Position numbers and translations under genes: made by a program
Origin: CANIGN01 sp041391385
GTDB taxonomy: Bacteria; Bdellovibrionota; UBA2428
Direction: 5' to 3'
Length of the DNA stretch: 64,000 nt
NCBI GenBank assembly: GCA_041391385.1
Contig: JAWKOD010000005.1
Location: 327,080-391,079, forward strand
Part shown: positions 29,693 through 37,761 of the stretch, piece after piece
Layout of the letters: every line of letters starts with the position of its first letter
Numbering within the stretch: the first letter of the stretch is position 1
Notes under the pieces: generated by a model
Seen by the model: the letters and a program-made list of their open reading frames with translations, nothing else
Database searches by the model: none
Told to the model about the DNA's origin: nothing

Positions 29693-29694
29693 TT

Positions 29695-30645
29695 TTACTT
29701 CAATCCAATTTGCTTGAGTCGCTCATCGAGATACTCGCCTGCTGTTGTTGCAGGGTCGCGTGCGGGATTGTCTTTGCTGACGCAGCTTGGAAGTGCGGCA
29801 AGGGACATATCCGATACGGGATGCAAAAAGAACGGCATGGAATAGCGATGAGTTTTCATCAACTCTAAAGGTGGGTTCACCACGCGGTGAGTGGTGCTTT
29901 TAAGCTTGTAGTTACTCAAGCGCTGGAGCATGTCTCCTACGTTCACCACGATTTCATTTTCTTTGGTTTGAACCGGGAGCCATTCCCCGTTGAGGAGTTT
30001 AACTTGCAGGCCGGGACTTGATGCTCCAATTAAAAGTGTAATGAGGTTAATGTCTTCGTGCTCGGCACTTCGTACAGCACCGGGCTTTTCGTCGCCTTGC
30101 AAGGGAGGGTAGTGAATGGCGCGTAGTTTGGAGTTTCCGTAGCGAACTTGCTCGGTAAAAAAGTTCTCATCTTGTTCAAGGATAACTGCAATAGCGCGAA
30201 GCATATCCATGCCCAAAGCATTGAGTTTGCTAAAAAGCTCCAGTTGAACTTGGTCAAAATTGTTGATCTCGGGAACTTTAACGTTCTCGCAATAAACGCC
30301 CTTCATGGGGTGATCAGCAGGCACAGTGGGGCCGTATTGAAAGAATTCTTTGAGATCTCCCACGGGGTTGTCTTTAGAGTGCTCTACACCAAACGAGGTG
30401 TAGCCGCGCTCACCGCCAGTGCCTTTGATATGATAGGTTTTTTTCTTATCAACGGGGAGTTTGAAGAAAGTATCTACTTTTTTGTAGGCTTCTTCTTGAA
30501 GATCAGCGCCAACATCGTGGCCTTTGATAATAACAAATCCGATTTCGGTGAATGCTTTTTTGAGATCTTGAACAAATGTTTTTTGTTCAATGCTGTCAGG
30601 AGTTGTCCAGTTACTGATATCAAGGGTTAAAATTTCTTGCTTCAT
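29695..30645 (-). CDS. 2-oxoglutarate/Fe(II)-dependent oxygenase (isopenicillin N synthase family)
   Basis: About 316 residues. The N-terminal DIOX_N domain (FVQDLKKAFTEIGFVIIKGHD) is followed by the double-stranded beta-helix core. Iron ligands: HED in AEHEDIN and a distal His in STTHRVVNP; the co-substrate-binding Arg-x-Ser is HRYSMPFF. Members oxidise small molecules; the substrate is unknown. ATG 30645 is chosen because GGGAGG at 30655-30660 lies at optimal distance; ATG 30651 is too close. The gene is convergent with the UshA-like gene, two bases apart. Confidence 0.9.
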   Translation of the reverse strand: MKQEILTLDISNWTTPDSIEQKTFVQDLKKAFTEIGFVIIKGHDVGADLQEEAYKKVDTFFKLPVDKKKTYHIKGTGGERGYTSFGVEHSKDNPVGDLKEFFQYGPTVPADHPMKGVYCENVKVPEINNFDQVQLELFSKLNALGMDMLRAIAVILEQDENFFTEQVRYGNSKLRAIHYPPLQGDEKPGAVRSAEHEDINLITLLIGASSPGLQVKLLNGEWLPVQTKENEIVVNVGDMLQRLSNYKLKSTTHRVVNPPLELMKTHRYSMPFFLHPVSDMSLAALPSCVSKDNPARDPATTAGEYLDERLKQIGLK

Positions 30646-30744
30646 ATACATTTGCCTCCCTGGCTTTTGTGTCATCTATGAGGCTAGGCAAAAATCTAAG
30701 CTTTGGCCAGTGCTAGGTGCTGACACATTGGGTTGTAGAGTGTC

Positions 30745-31728
30745 CTATTGACCTAAAATATAAGCAAACATCAGGGGCGCAACAATCGTCGCATCCGACT
30801 CGACGATAAATTTAGGAGTATTTACGCCTAGCTTGCCCCAAGTGATTTTTTCATTGGGCACAGCTCCAGAGTACGAGCCATAGCTAGTTGTTGAGTCGCT
30901 GATTTGGCAGAAGTATCCCCACAAAGGAACGTCGTCTTTTTCAAGATCTTGGTGCAACATGGGAACGACACAAATAGGAAAGTCTCCGGCAATGCCGCCG
31001 CCGATTTGAAAAAATCCGATTGTACTTTTATCGGTTGCTGTTTTTTCGTACCAGTTTGCGAGTTCAATCATGTACTCGATTCCAGTTTTTACAGTGTGCG
31101 GGTTTTTTACGCGTTTTTCGATGCAGTGAGAAGCAAAGAAGTTTGCAGTGGTGGAGTCTTCCCAGCCAGGAACAAAAATTGGAAGGTTCTTTTCGCAAGC
31201 TGCAAGCATCCAGCTATCTTTAGGGTCGATCTGATAGGACTTTGATAAGTTTCCTGAACGAATAATATTGTAAAGAAATTCGTGAGGAAAAAACCGTTTG
31301 CCCTCTTTGTCAGCACCGACCCATGCGTTTACAAGATGTTCTTCGAGCGCGCGCATAGCTTCTTCTTCGGGAATGCAGGTGTCCGTTACGCGGTTCATGT
31401 GTTTTTCTAAGAGTTCTTGTTCTTGCTCGGGAGTAAGGTCTCTCCAGTTGGGGATTCTTTTGTAATGCTCGTGAGCGACAAGATTAAAGAGGTCTTCCTC
31501 GAGGTTGGCTCCTGTGCAGCTAATGCCGTGAATTTTATCTTGGCGAATCATTTCAGCGAGTGACTTGCCGAGTTCAGCCGTGCTCATAGCTCCGGCTAGA
31601 GTGACAAACATCTTTCCACCATTGGCGAGGTGATCTTCATAAGCTTTAGCTGCATCAATTACCGTAGCGGCATTGAAGTGTTTAAAGTGATTTAAAAGAT
31701 ACTGAGATACGGGACCCTTTTTACTCAT
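30745..31728 (-). CDS. Deoxyhypusine synthase-like protein
   Basis: About 327 residues, homologous to eukaryotic/archaeal deoxyhypusine synthase. TLAGAMSTAELGKSL, SCTGANLEEDLFNLVAHEHY, IGGGIAGDF and SYSGAVPNEKITWGKL are visible. The lysine in TWGKL (about residue 299) matches the catalytic lysine that forms the enzyme-spermidine imine. Bacteria lack eIF5A, and bacterial homologues characterised so far act as homospermidine-synthase-like enzymes using NAD and spermidine or putrescine. A polyamine role is therefore likely. ATG 31728 fits the family N-terminus (MSKKGPVSQYLLNHF); an upstream in-frame TTG would add 12 residues. Confidence 0.9.
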   Translation of the reverse strand: MSKKGPVSQYLLNHFKHFNAATVIDAAKAYEDHLANGGKMFVTLAGAMSTAELGKSLAEMIRQDKIHGISCTGANLEEDLFNLVAHEHYKRIPNWRDLTPEQEQELLEKHMNRVTDTCIPEEEAMRALEEHLVNAWVGADKEGKRFFPHEFLYNIIRSGNLSKSYQIDPKDSWMLAACEKNLPIFVPGWEDSTTANFFASHCIEKRVKNPHTVKTGIEYMIELANWYEKTATDKSTIGFFQIGGGIAGDFPICVVPMLHQDLEKDDVPLWGYFCQISDSTTSYGSYSGAVPNEKITWGKLGVNTPKFIVESDATIVAPLMFAYILGQ

Positions 31729-31814
31729 GAAGGCTGTTGTAGTGATTGAGCGCTCTTTTGACAAGAAAAGTGGAGCAATTGTCGTGTCTTCAACGGAGCT
31801 ATGCCCAAAAGATT

Positions 31815-31860
31815 AAAAAAGGTAGCGGGCAACGTTCAAAAGGTCCCTGGCGCCTTTTTA
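31815..31860. repeat. REP-like element / hairpin downstream of nuoG
   Basis: Contains AAAAAAGGTAGCGGGCAAC followed by an imperfect palindrome AAAAGGTCCCTGGCGCCTTTT (31838-31858). The first word repeats the core of the 9027-9160 element. The hairpin begins at the nuoG stop codon on the minus strand and has U-rich flanks, so it may double as the nuo terminator. Confidence 0.65.
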
Positions 31861-33636
31861 GATGAGGCGAAGGCTGGGGTTGATCATCTCTTCGGTGCCG
31901 CGGTTAATGGCAGGCGTGTTGGGATGATACAAGTGAATCCCTTGGGAGAGCTGCCTATGACCTTCTACGTTGGTGAGCGTGGCTCGTGTTTCGTAGAGTG
32001 GTGTAAGCGGAAGCACTCCGTGGACTTTCTCTTTCCACGCTTTGTCAAAAAATGAATTTGCAACAAAGAGCTTTTTCGCAAGGTTGATCTTTGCGTTGAG
32101 TCCTTGAGAAATGTCATTTTTTGTTTTTTGAGCAAACAAAAATACGTTTTTGGTACTTGTTCCCCCGTCGCCTAATAACTCCGTTGGAGCGATGCCTTCG
32201 TTTACAAGACCTCTTGAATTCGCTTGCCTCCAAAGGATCAAAAGATTGCTCTTAGTGGAGAACTTTTCGAGCTGCTCTAGGGCCTCTTTGCTGCGAGGAA
32301 CGTCTATGAGAAATGCCTTTTCAGGGCTTGCAGGAACGCTCAGCGGGTCTGCAACGACTGTCCACTTGAGTTGGCCCTTTCGAACACGCTGACCGAGCCT
32401 GAGGCTCAATATAGGGGCAATTCCTTCGAGCTCGCGGTAGCTTTTAGAGCAGACGACTTCTTGAATTCCATGCCACTTGGCAGGGCCTGCGCCCCAGGGG
32501 CTTTCAGCTATAAACTTAGACCAAACTTTAAGGAATTTCTCTCCGTGAGTGGAAGGATTGATTTCTACTTTTCGATTGCGTTCTTTCCAACTTTTAGCGA
32601 GTTCTTTGACCCACGCAATTCCTTCGTGAGGGAAGTTACCGTCGATCCAAAATTCCCAATCGCCTGCGTTTTCAAGTTCAAGTGTCCATTCTTTTAAGCT
32701 CACAGCAGTAAGGCCTGTGGACTTGCGGATCATGGGTTGTTGAATGCGATTTTCGTCTTCGTTGTGATAGTGGTATCCCCAACGACCTTTGTCACACATC
32801 CACCATTCATTGACTTCAAGGTTTTCTCTCGGCATGAGACGTTTAATCTCGGGGCGAGGTGATTGTTTGTCGGGACGTACAATTCCTGGGTGACGATGCT
32901 TGGTGTGAATCTCAATATTGCAGCCACCCGAGCAATTTGTACAAATGGCTTCGTGTTTTTTGAGCTCCCAAGGGCGAGCTTCAAAACGAAAGTCTTGCGC
33001 TGTGAGAGCGCCTACGGGACAAAGGTCTACAACGTTTCCAGAATAAGGAGATTTGAGAGGGTGACCCTCAAAAACATCAATGTGAGAGGCGTTGCCGCGC
33101 TCATTGACTACAAGTTCTGCTCGACCATCGACTTCGGATGAAAAGCGAGTGCAACGCGTGCAAAGAATGCAGCGTTCTTGGTCCAAAACAATTTGATCTG
33201 AGATGTGACGGTGCTTATCTCTTAAGACTTTATCGTCCACCATGCGTGAGCGGGGTGGACCATACTCAAGAGTGTAGTCTTGCAGTTTGCATTCACCCCC
33301 ACGGTCGCAAATAGGACAGTCGAGTGGGTGATTAAGAAGAATAAATTCAAGCGTGCCGTTTTGTCCGGCTTTTACAGCTTCGCTGTTGGTTTTGATCTTC
33401 ATGCCTTCGGCTACGGGAGTGGAGCACGCAGTAGCGAGTTTTCTCTGTCCTTCAACTTCGACAAAACACATGCGGCATTGACCCACAATGCTTAATCCTT
33501 CGTGGTAACAAAAATGTGGAACATATACCCCCGCTTTTTTTGCGGCTTGAATAATTACAGAGCCGGCCTCGACTTCAACGTCTTGGCCATCGATATTAAC
33601 TTTAGTTTTTTTAATTTCTACAGGTGTATCTGCCAT
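31858..33636 (-). CDS. nuoG: NADH-quinone oxidoreductase subunit G (short form)
   Basis: 592 residues; iron-sulphur subunit of complex I. Cysteines for the [2Fe-2S] cluster are Cys43, Cys54, Cys57 and Cys71. The His-Cys [4Fe-4S] site is His103, Cys107, Cys110 and Cys116. A further [4Fe-4S] site has Cys156, Cys159, Cys162 and Cys206, and an N7-type set has Cys232, Cys235, Cys239 and Cys281. The molybdopterin-oxidoreductase-like C-terminal domain is shortened and poorly conserved compared with the 680-900 residues usual for NuoG. It lies five bases after the nuoBD stop, so the two share a transcript. The hairpin at its stop may end that transcript. Confidence 0.92.
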   Translation of the reverse strand: MADTPVEIKKTKVNIDGQDVEVEAGSVIIQAAKKAGVYVPHFCYHEGLSIVGQCRMCFVEVEGQRKLATACSTPVAEGMKIKTNSEAVKAGQNGTLEFILLNHPLDCPICDRGGECKLQDYTLEYGPPRSRMVDDKVLRDKHRHISDQIVLDQERCILCTRCTRFSSEVDGRAELVVNERGNASHIDVFEGHPLKSPYSGNVVDLCPVGALTAQDFRFEARPWELKKHEAICTNCSGGCNIEIHTKHRHPGIVRPDKQSPRPEIKRLMPRENLEVNEWWMCDKGRWGYHYHNEDENRIQQPMIRKSTGLTAVSLKEWTLELENAGDWEFWIDGNFPHEGIAWVKELAKSWKERNRKVEINPSTHGEKFLKVWSKFIAESPWGAGPAKWHGIQEVVCSKSYRELEGIAPILSLRLGQRVRKGQLKWTVVADPLSVPASPEKAFLIDVPRSKEALEQLEKFSTKSNLLILWRQANSRGLVNEGIAPTELLGDGGTSTKNVFLFAQKTKNDISQGLNAKINLAKKLFVANSFFDKAWKEKVHGVLPLTPLYETRATLTNVEGHRQLSQGIHLYHPNTPAINRGTEEMINPSLRLI

Positions 33637-33641
33637 AATGT

Positions 33642-35348
33642 TTACCTATCAATTTCTCCAAGTACGGGATCAAGACTCGCTACTGTCGTAACGACGTCGG
33701 CAATCATTTTTCCTTTAATGAGTTCGGGAATAATTTGAACGCTTCTCAGTGCTGGGCTGTGAATGCGCACACGAGCAGGTTTGTTTTCGCCATCACTCTT
33801 AATAAAGAAGCCAAATTCTCCTTTGGGGTTTTCAATAGCAGAATAAATCTGTCCAGGTGCTGCCTTAAATCCATCACTGATCACTTTGAAGTGCCAAATC
33901 AGAGCTTCCATTTGAGTGTAAACTTCTTCTTTTGTGGGGATGACTACTTCAGGAACATCTGCATTGATGGGGCCTGATGGGATTCCGTCGATAGCTTGAT
34001 TGAGGATCTTCATGGATTCGCGCATTTCTTGAAGACGGATCCAGTAGCGATCGTAAGCATCGCCGTTTTTACCAACGATCACATCAAAGTCATATTTTTC
34101 GTAACCGTTATAAGGCATGTCTTTGCGTAAGTCCCAATTCACACCTGAAGCGCGAAGGTTGGGGCCCGTGAGTCCATAACTGATAGCAAGCTCGGGGCTA
34201 ATAACACCCACGTCTTTAGTTCTTTGCATCCAGATTTTGTTGTTACTTAAAAGAGAATCCATCTCGTCAATGGTTTGAGGGAGTTCTTTGAGGAAGGCAC
34301 TGAGCTCTGTGAGAAACTCGGGGCTTGCATCGCGAGCGAGGCCACCAATACGGGTGTAGCTTGTTGTGAATCTGTGACCTGCAAGTTTTTCAATTAAATT
34401 GTAAATTTTTTCGCGCTCATCGAAGGTATGGAAGAACACGGTTCCGGCGCCGACGTCGAGTGCGTAAGTTCCGAGAGAAAGTAAGTGAGCGCTGATACGC
34501 GCAAGTTCACACGCAATAACGCGAATGGCTTGTCCGCGCGCGGGAAGTTCAATTCCAAAAAGTTTTTCTACGGCCATCGCATAACTTACGTTGTTCGAAA
34601 GGGGTGCAAGGTAATCGAGGCGATCGGTGTAGGGAATGAACTGATGATAGCGTTTGTTCTCTGCAATTTTTTCAAAGCCTCTGTGTAGAAAACCGATATC
34701 GGGAACACATTGGACAACGTTTTCACCATCGAGTTCAAGAATGAGTCTCAATACTCCATGTGTAGAGGGGTGTTGAGGACCCATGTTGAGAATAAGGGTG
34801 TCGGAGCGCTTGGGAACGATGGGCGTTTCGGTGCGCGGGAATGTAATTTTAGCAGGCTCATCAGAGCGGCTTACGTGGTGAATGGTGCTTCCACGTTTAA
34901 TTTTTCGTTGTATCGTCATGAGAGCTTGAATCACTGCTTCGGGACGCGGGGGGCAGCCCGGAACATAAACATCTACAGGCAAAACGTGGTCAAGACCTTG
35001 AACGACAGGGTAGCTATCGAACATTCCACCCGTGCAGAGACAGGTGCCCATGGCCATAACCCATTTGGGTTCCATCATTTGATCGTAAATACGACGAACG
35101 ATGGGGGCCATTTTATAAGTGAGAGTGCCGGCGACAATCATAAGATCAGCTTGGCGAGGCGAGAAGCGCATGACTTCGCTACCAAAGCGGGCCATGTCGT
35201 ATTTGGGACCCACGGCGGCCATCATTTCGATTGCGCAGCAGCTAATTCCCATTGGCATTGGCCAAAGACTGTTAGCTCGTCCCCAGTTAAGGACGGTGTC
35301 GAGTCGAGTTGTGATAATTGATTCGCCCAGTTTCTCTTCGAGGCCCAT
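33642..35348 (-). CDS. nuoBD: NuoB-NuoD fusion, complex I (no NuoC domain)
   Basis: 568 residues. Residues about 1-160 are NuoB, with all four N2-cluster cysteines: Cys37 and Cys38 (GISCCAIEMM), Cys103 (MGTCLCTGG) and Cys132 (VPGCPPRPE). After a linker of about 15 residues, 180-568 are NuoD, from LILNMGPQHPSTHGVLR to the C-terminal SLDPVLGEIDR. Both halves look complete. The NuoC domain, about 150-200 residues and usually encoded between B and D, is absent, and neither nuoA nor nuoE/F is adjacent. The protein would sit at the quinone-binding junction of complex I. The reading frame is continuous through the join. Confidence 0.92.
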   Translation of the reverse strand: MGLEEKLGESIITTRLDTVLNWGRANSLWPMPMGISCCAIEMMAAVGPKYDMARFGSEVMRFSPRQADLMIVAGTLTYKMAPIVRRIYDQMMEPKWVMAMGTCLCTGGMFDSYPVVQGLDHVLPVDVYVPGCPPRPEAVIQALMTIQRKIKRGSTIHHVSRSDEPAKITFPRTETPIVPKRSDTLILNMGPQHPSTHGVLRLILELDGENVVQCVPDIGFLHRGFEKIAENKRYHQFIPYTDRLDYLAPLSNNVSYAMAVEKLFGIELPARGQAIRVIACELARISAHLLSLGTYALDVGAGTVFFHTFDEREKIYNLIEKLAGHRFTTSYTRIGGLARDASPEFLTELSAFLKELPQTIDEMDSLLSNNKIWMQRTKDVGVISPELAISYGLTGPNLRASGVNWDLRKDMPYNGYEKYDFDVIVGKNGDAYDRYWIRLQEMRESMKILNQAIDGIPSGPINADVPEVVIPTKEEVYTQMEALIWHFKVISDGFKAAPGQIYSAIENPKGEFGFFIKSDGENKPARVRIHSPALRSVQIIPELIKGKMIADVVTTVASLDPVLGEIDR

Positions 35349-35411
35349 GCCCTATTGTTACAACACCTTGAGCCAGCAATCTATCAATCCTCAAGTAAAT
35401 CCGAATAGATT

Positions 35412-35771
35412 TTAAGTGCTTTGAGGGTTTTCTTCGGGGGCTGGGTAGCTCTTCATGGCGTCTCGTAAAGTGCCTCGACGTTGATACATATAGAGCAGTT
35501 TTTCTTGTCGCTTGAGAATGCGTTCGTTCTCGTCAATTTTAACAATAAGACGATGGATAGCGAGATTGTGGATTTCGCCTTCGCGGGCCAGTTTGAGAGC
35601 TATTTCACCGATACGGCGATAGTGGCGACGCTGTTCGCGTTGAACTTGAGTGACATCAAAGAGGATTTGTATGACCTGGCCAGTTCGAGCGAGTACGCGC
35701 AGTGGCCTACCGAATATACGTCTTAAAAAGCCCCTGAAGCGGCGCGGCAAACTTTTTCTCGTAGCTGACAT
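35412..35771 (-). CDS. Small basic conserved protein of unknown function
   Basis: About 119 residues from ATG 35771; a second in-frame ATG at 35801 would add ten. It is Arg/Lys-rich with a basic N-terminus (RKSLPRRFRGFLRRIFGRP) and a helical middle containing RRIGEIALKLAREGEI. A probable coiled coil follows (KIDENERILKRQEKLLYMYQRRG). No membrane helix or signal peptide. It precedes nuoBD by 63 bases on the same strand and may be co-transcribed. Function is unknown; nucleic-acid or membrane-surface binding is possible from charge alone. Confidence 0.65.
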   Translation of the reverse strand: MSATRKSLPRRFRGFLRRIFGRPLRVLARTGQVIQILFDVTQVQREQRRHYRRIGEIALKLAREGEIHNLAIHRLIVKIDENERILKRQEKLLYMYQRRGTLRDAMKSYPAPEENPQST

Positions 35772-35857
35772 GTCTTTCAGTCTAGCAAAAAAATACCTCA
35801 TATGACTTTTGTGAGCCTGTCATTTTCTTGCTATCAATTAAGATTCTTCGAAACTGT

Positions 35858-35943
35858 GCCCCGATGGCGGAATTGGTAGACGCAGCAGACTCAAAATCTG
35901 CCGACCTCGGTCAGTGGGAGTTCGATTCTCCCTTGGGGCACCA
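35858..35943 (+). tRNA. tRNA-Leu (anticodon CAA)
   Basis: 86 bases with encoded CCA. The acceptor stem GCCCCGA pairs with TTGGGGC. The D-loop has GGCGGAATTGGTAGAC, the anticodon loop CTCAAAA gives CAA (Leu, UUG codon), and the T-loop is TTCGATT. The extended variable arm (cctcggtcagtggg region) is characteristic of class II tRNA-Leu. Confidence 0.95.
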
Positions 35944-36035
35944 CTTTTACGTTGTCTTTTTCCCTTCAGCTTTGTTTTTCAGTCGCTCGGATACCTTTTC
36001 GCGCGTATACCTCGCTCCTTCGCGCTTCGAGTTTT

Positions 36036-36057
36036 TCACTTCCAGCGCTGGAAGTGA
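36036..36057. repeat. 22-base perfect palindrome
   Basis: TCACTTCCAGC is followed directly by its exact reverse complement GCTGGAAGTGA, with no spacer. No T-run follows, so it is not an intrinsic terminator. It could be a binding site for a dimeric protein or a recombination site. Confidence 0.7.
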
Positions 36058-36153
36058 TGATTCTAAAAGTTTGGCTCTTAAACTTTGTAAAAAATTTGGT
36101 TAAAGAAAAAGAAGAAGATACTGATATCGAGAAATTTCTTGAACTTGAAGATT

Positions 36154-36214
36154 CAAGTAGGGGGTAGTGGTGAAATCCTCACTCACCATCACTCACCATC
36201 ACTCACCCTACTTG
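36154..36214. repeat. 10-base tandem repeat bounded by inverted repeat
   Basis: CAAGTAGGG (36154-36162) is the reverse complement of CCCTACTTG (36206-36214). Between them the unit ACTCACCATC is repeated from 36181, two full copies plus a partial third. The structure could fold as a long stem with the repeats in the loop. Confidence 0.6.
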
Positions 36215-36601
36215 CGACCGTATCCGTATTAACTGTGTTTTGTACTTGGGGGATAGATTATTTTATCTCATTAATTAAGGTTGTGTTAAGGCTCCTTATT
36301 TATAATTTATTACATCTTCATCTTGAACGGGTAGATAATAAAAATATGGAAAAAGAGACACACTTTTACTCGTTCCATTTTTCATATAGACGTATTCGCA
36401 CTTCTGGGCATTTATGTAGTCATGTCAAAATCTTGGTACGGCACAAACTTTATATAGCGAAGTGTCTGTTTTTGCAAAATCTTTACTTATCAAGAGCAAA
36501 CTTATGTGAAGTCTGTTTGAATAATCTAACGAGGCTATCAAGAGCATGTTTTAGATAAGAATTAAAAAACCTCTTCGAGGCAGCATGTTTGTAGAATCAG
36601 A

Positions 36602-37748
36602 ATGAACCTCTTGTCAGGAGGGAAGCCTTTAAGCAGGTTTTACAATAGAGTCGAATTGTTACTTGTGAGATTGTGACTACTGGGATTATTTCGATTGTAG
36701 CCCTTCCTTCCTAAGTTTCTAAGTTTCTAGATTTTCGCACAGAGGCTCGCGTAGCCACTGCTCAAAACTACATCAACCATTTGAGGTCTGCCCTTGCGAA
36801 CAAAAAAACCCAAATGATGCTTTATTGCAATCAAAGTGCGGATGTGTGGCCTCGCCTTGAAGCCATTGAAATGAACGACATCACCGAAGGCGGTGCTCCC
36901 GAAGCAGCATGTACACCCGATCAAATTCCAAACGGGGAGGATCGTAAATTCTTTGCGCAAGCAGAAATAACTGTTCCCACGAATCCCTACAACCTTTTAA
37001 GTAATATTGAATACACAACCTGTACTGACTTTTGCACTTGCGAAGACGAAGCTGGATTTCTCTACAACATTCAAACAGGTGTTATTGGCCACAAACTTAT
37101 CCTTGATGAATGTATAGGACGTATTCCTGCCTCTGCATCAAGTGAAAGTTCAGATAGCTCTGCGGGAGAAAGTTCAAAGGAGTTCTGGCGAAGCAAGCTC
37201 TGATTCAAGCAGCGCAGCAGCAGCAGTAGTAGTGAATGTGTACCTTCGTATGCGATGGATAGTGGATCTCAACCTCTGTGAGGATGTTTCTTGTGGTGGG
37301 GGCTATGTTGATCTTTCCTATTGTGTTGGGGGCGGCGATGTTTCAGGTTGTACCGATCCACTTGCAAATAATTATAAAACACGCAGAGACCGCCACTGTA
37401 GAGGATTATAGTTGCACCTGAACCAATATGGATAGCTGCAACGATAGGTAGTTCTAGTAGTAGCGCATGCTCTGAACCAATTGCCGAATGTTGGTGGCCT
37501 GAAGAATTTAACTACCATACTTGCTTGTGATTAGAGCAAATCAAGCGATGCCTCGTGGTGTGAGTAAAAGAAACAAGTTGTGTAATTTCTGCTTTGTTGG
37601 AACTCAGGAGGCTGTGCCGAACTGTAGCTGTATCTACGACCCGTCGTACGTTACAGCCTGTGAAGAGAGCGGAGGAACTTGGGACAGCGGCTATGCTATG
37701 TGTTCGTGCCCTTCAGGGGGAGACTACGGCGCTTCTGTTTGTCCTTAG
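36602..37748 (+). pseudogene. Decayed type IV pilin-like / Cys-rich surface protein
   Basis: Pieces of one protein are scattered over three frames. An A-G-F-T-I-E hexapeptide at 36633-36650 resembles a prepilin cleavage site with Glu5. VELLLV overlaps it in another frame, and TGIISIVALPS (from 36679) looks like the pilin hydrophobic helix. An in-frame TAA follows at 36712. TEARVATAQNYINHL and a Cys-rich body continue (TTCTDFCTCED near 37015; a Ser-rich linker; GCTDPLANNY near 37355). The tail has further shifts (VEDYSC, CSEPIAECWWPEEFNYHTC, VTACEESGGTWDSGYAMC), ending about 37748. At least four lesions separate the parts. Similarity is by motif only, so the pilin assignment is tentative, but loss of function is clear. 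Confidence 0.5.
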
Positions 37749-37761
37749 CCCTCGATAAACT

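Larger units (their letters stand above)
35944..36601. other. Gene-poor stretch downstream of tRNA-Leu
   Basis: 658 bases without a convincing gene. Open frames here have poor amino-acid composition and no recognisable motif. The stretch holds a 22-base perfect palindrome (36036-36057), a 10-base tandem repeat bounded by an inverted repeat (36154-36214), and a small CCTCTTCGAGG hairpin near 36571. With the decayed pilin gene that follows, it looks like an eroded accessory segment beside a tRNA. Confidence 0.5.

Noticed and set aside
30148..30630. 160-codon plus-strand frame opposite the 2OG oxygenase gene
   Set aside because: Antisense shadow; the minus-strand protein has complete family motifs.
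31801..32055. 84-codon plus-strand frame at the nuoG 3' end
   Set aside because: Antisense to nuoG and built largely from the REP-like element; no support.
34710..35321. 203-codon plus-strand frame opposite nuoBD
   Set aside because: Antisense shadow of a clearly conserved gene.
36181..36208. CRISPR array
   Set aside because: Units are 10 bases, contiguous and without spacers; no cas genes present.
36139..36558. 139-codon open frame downstream of tRNA-Leu
   Set aside because: Composition is not protein-like, there is no motif or ribosome binding site, and the area is degenerate.
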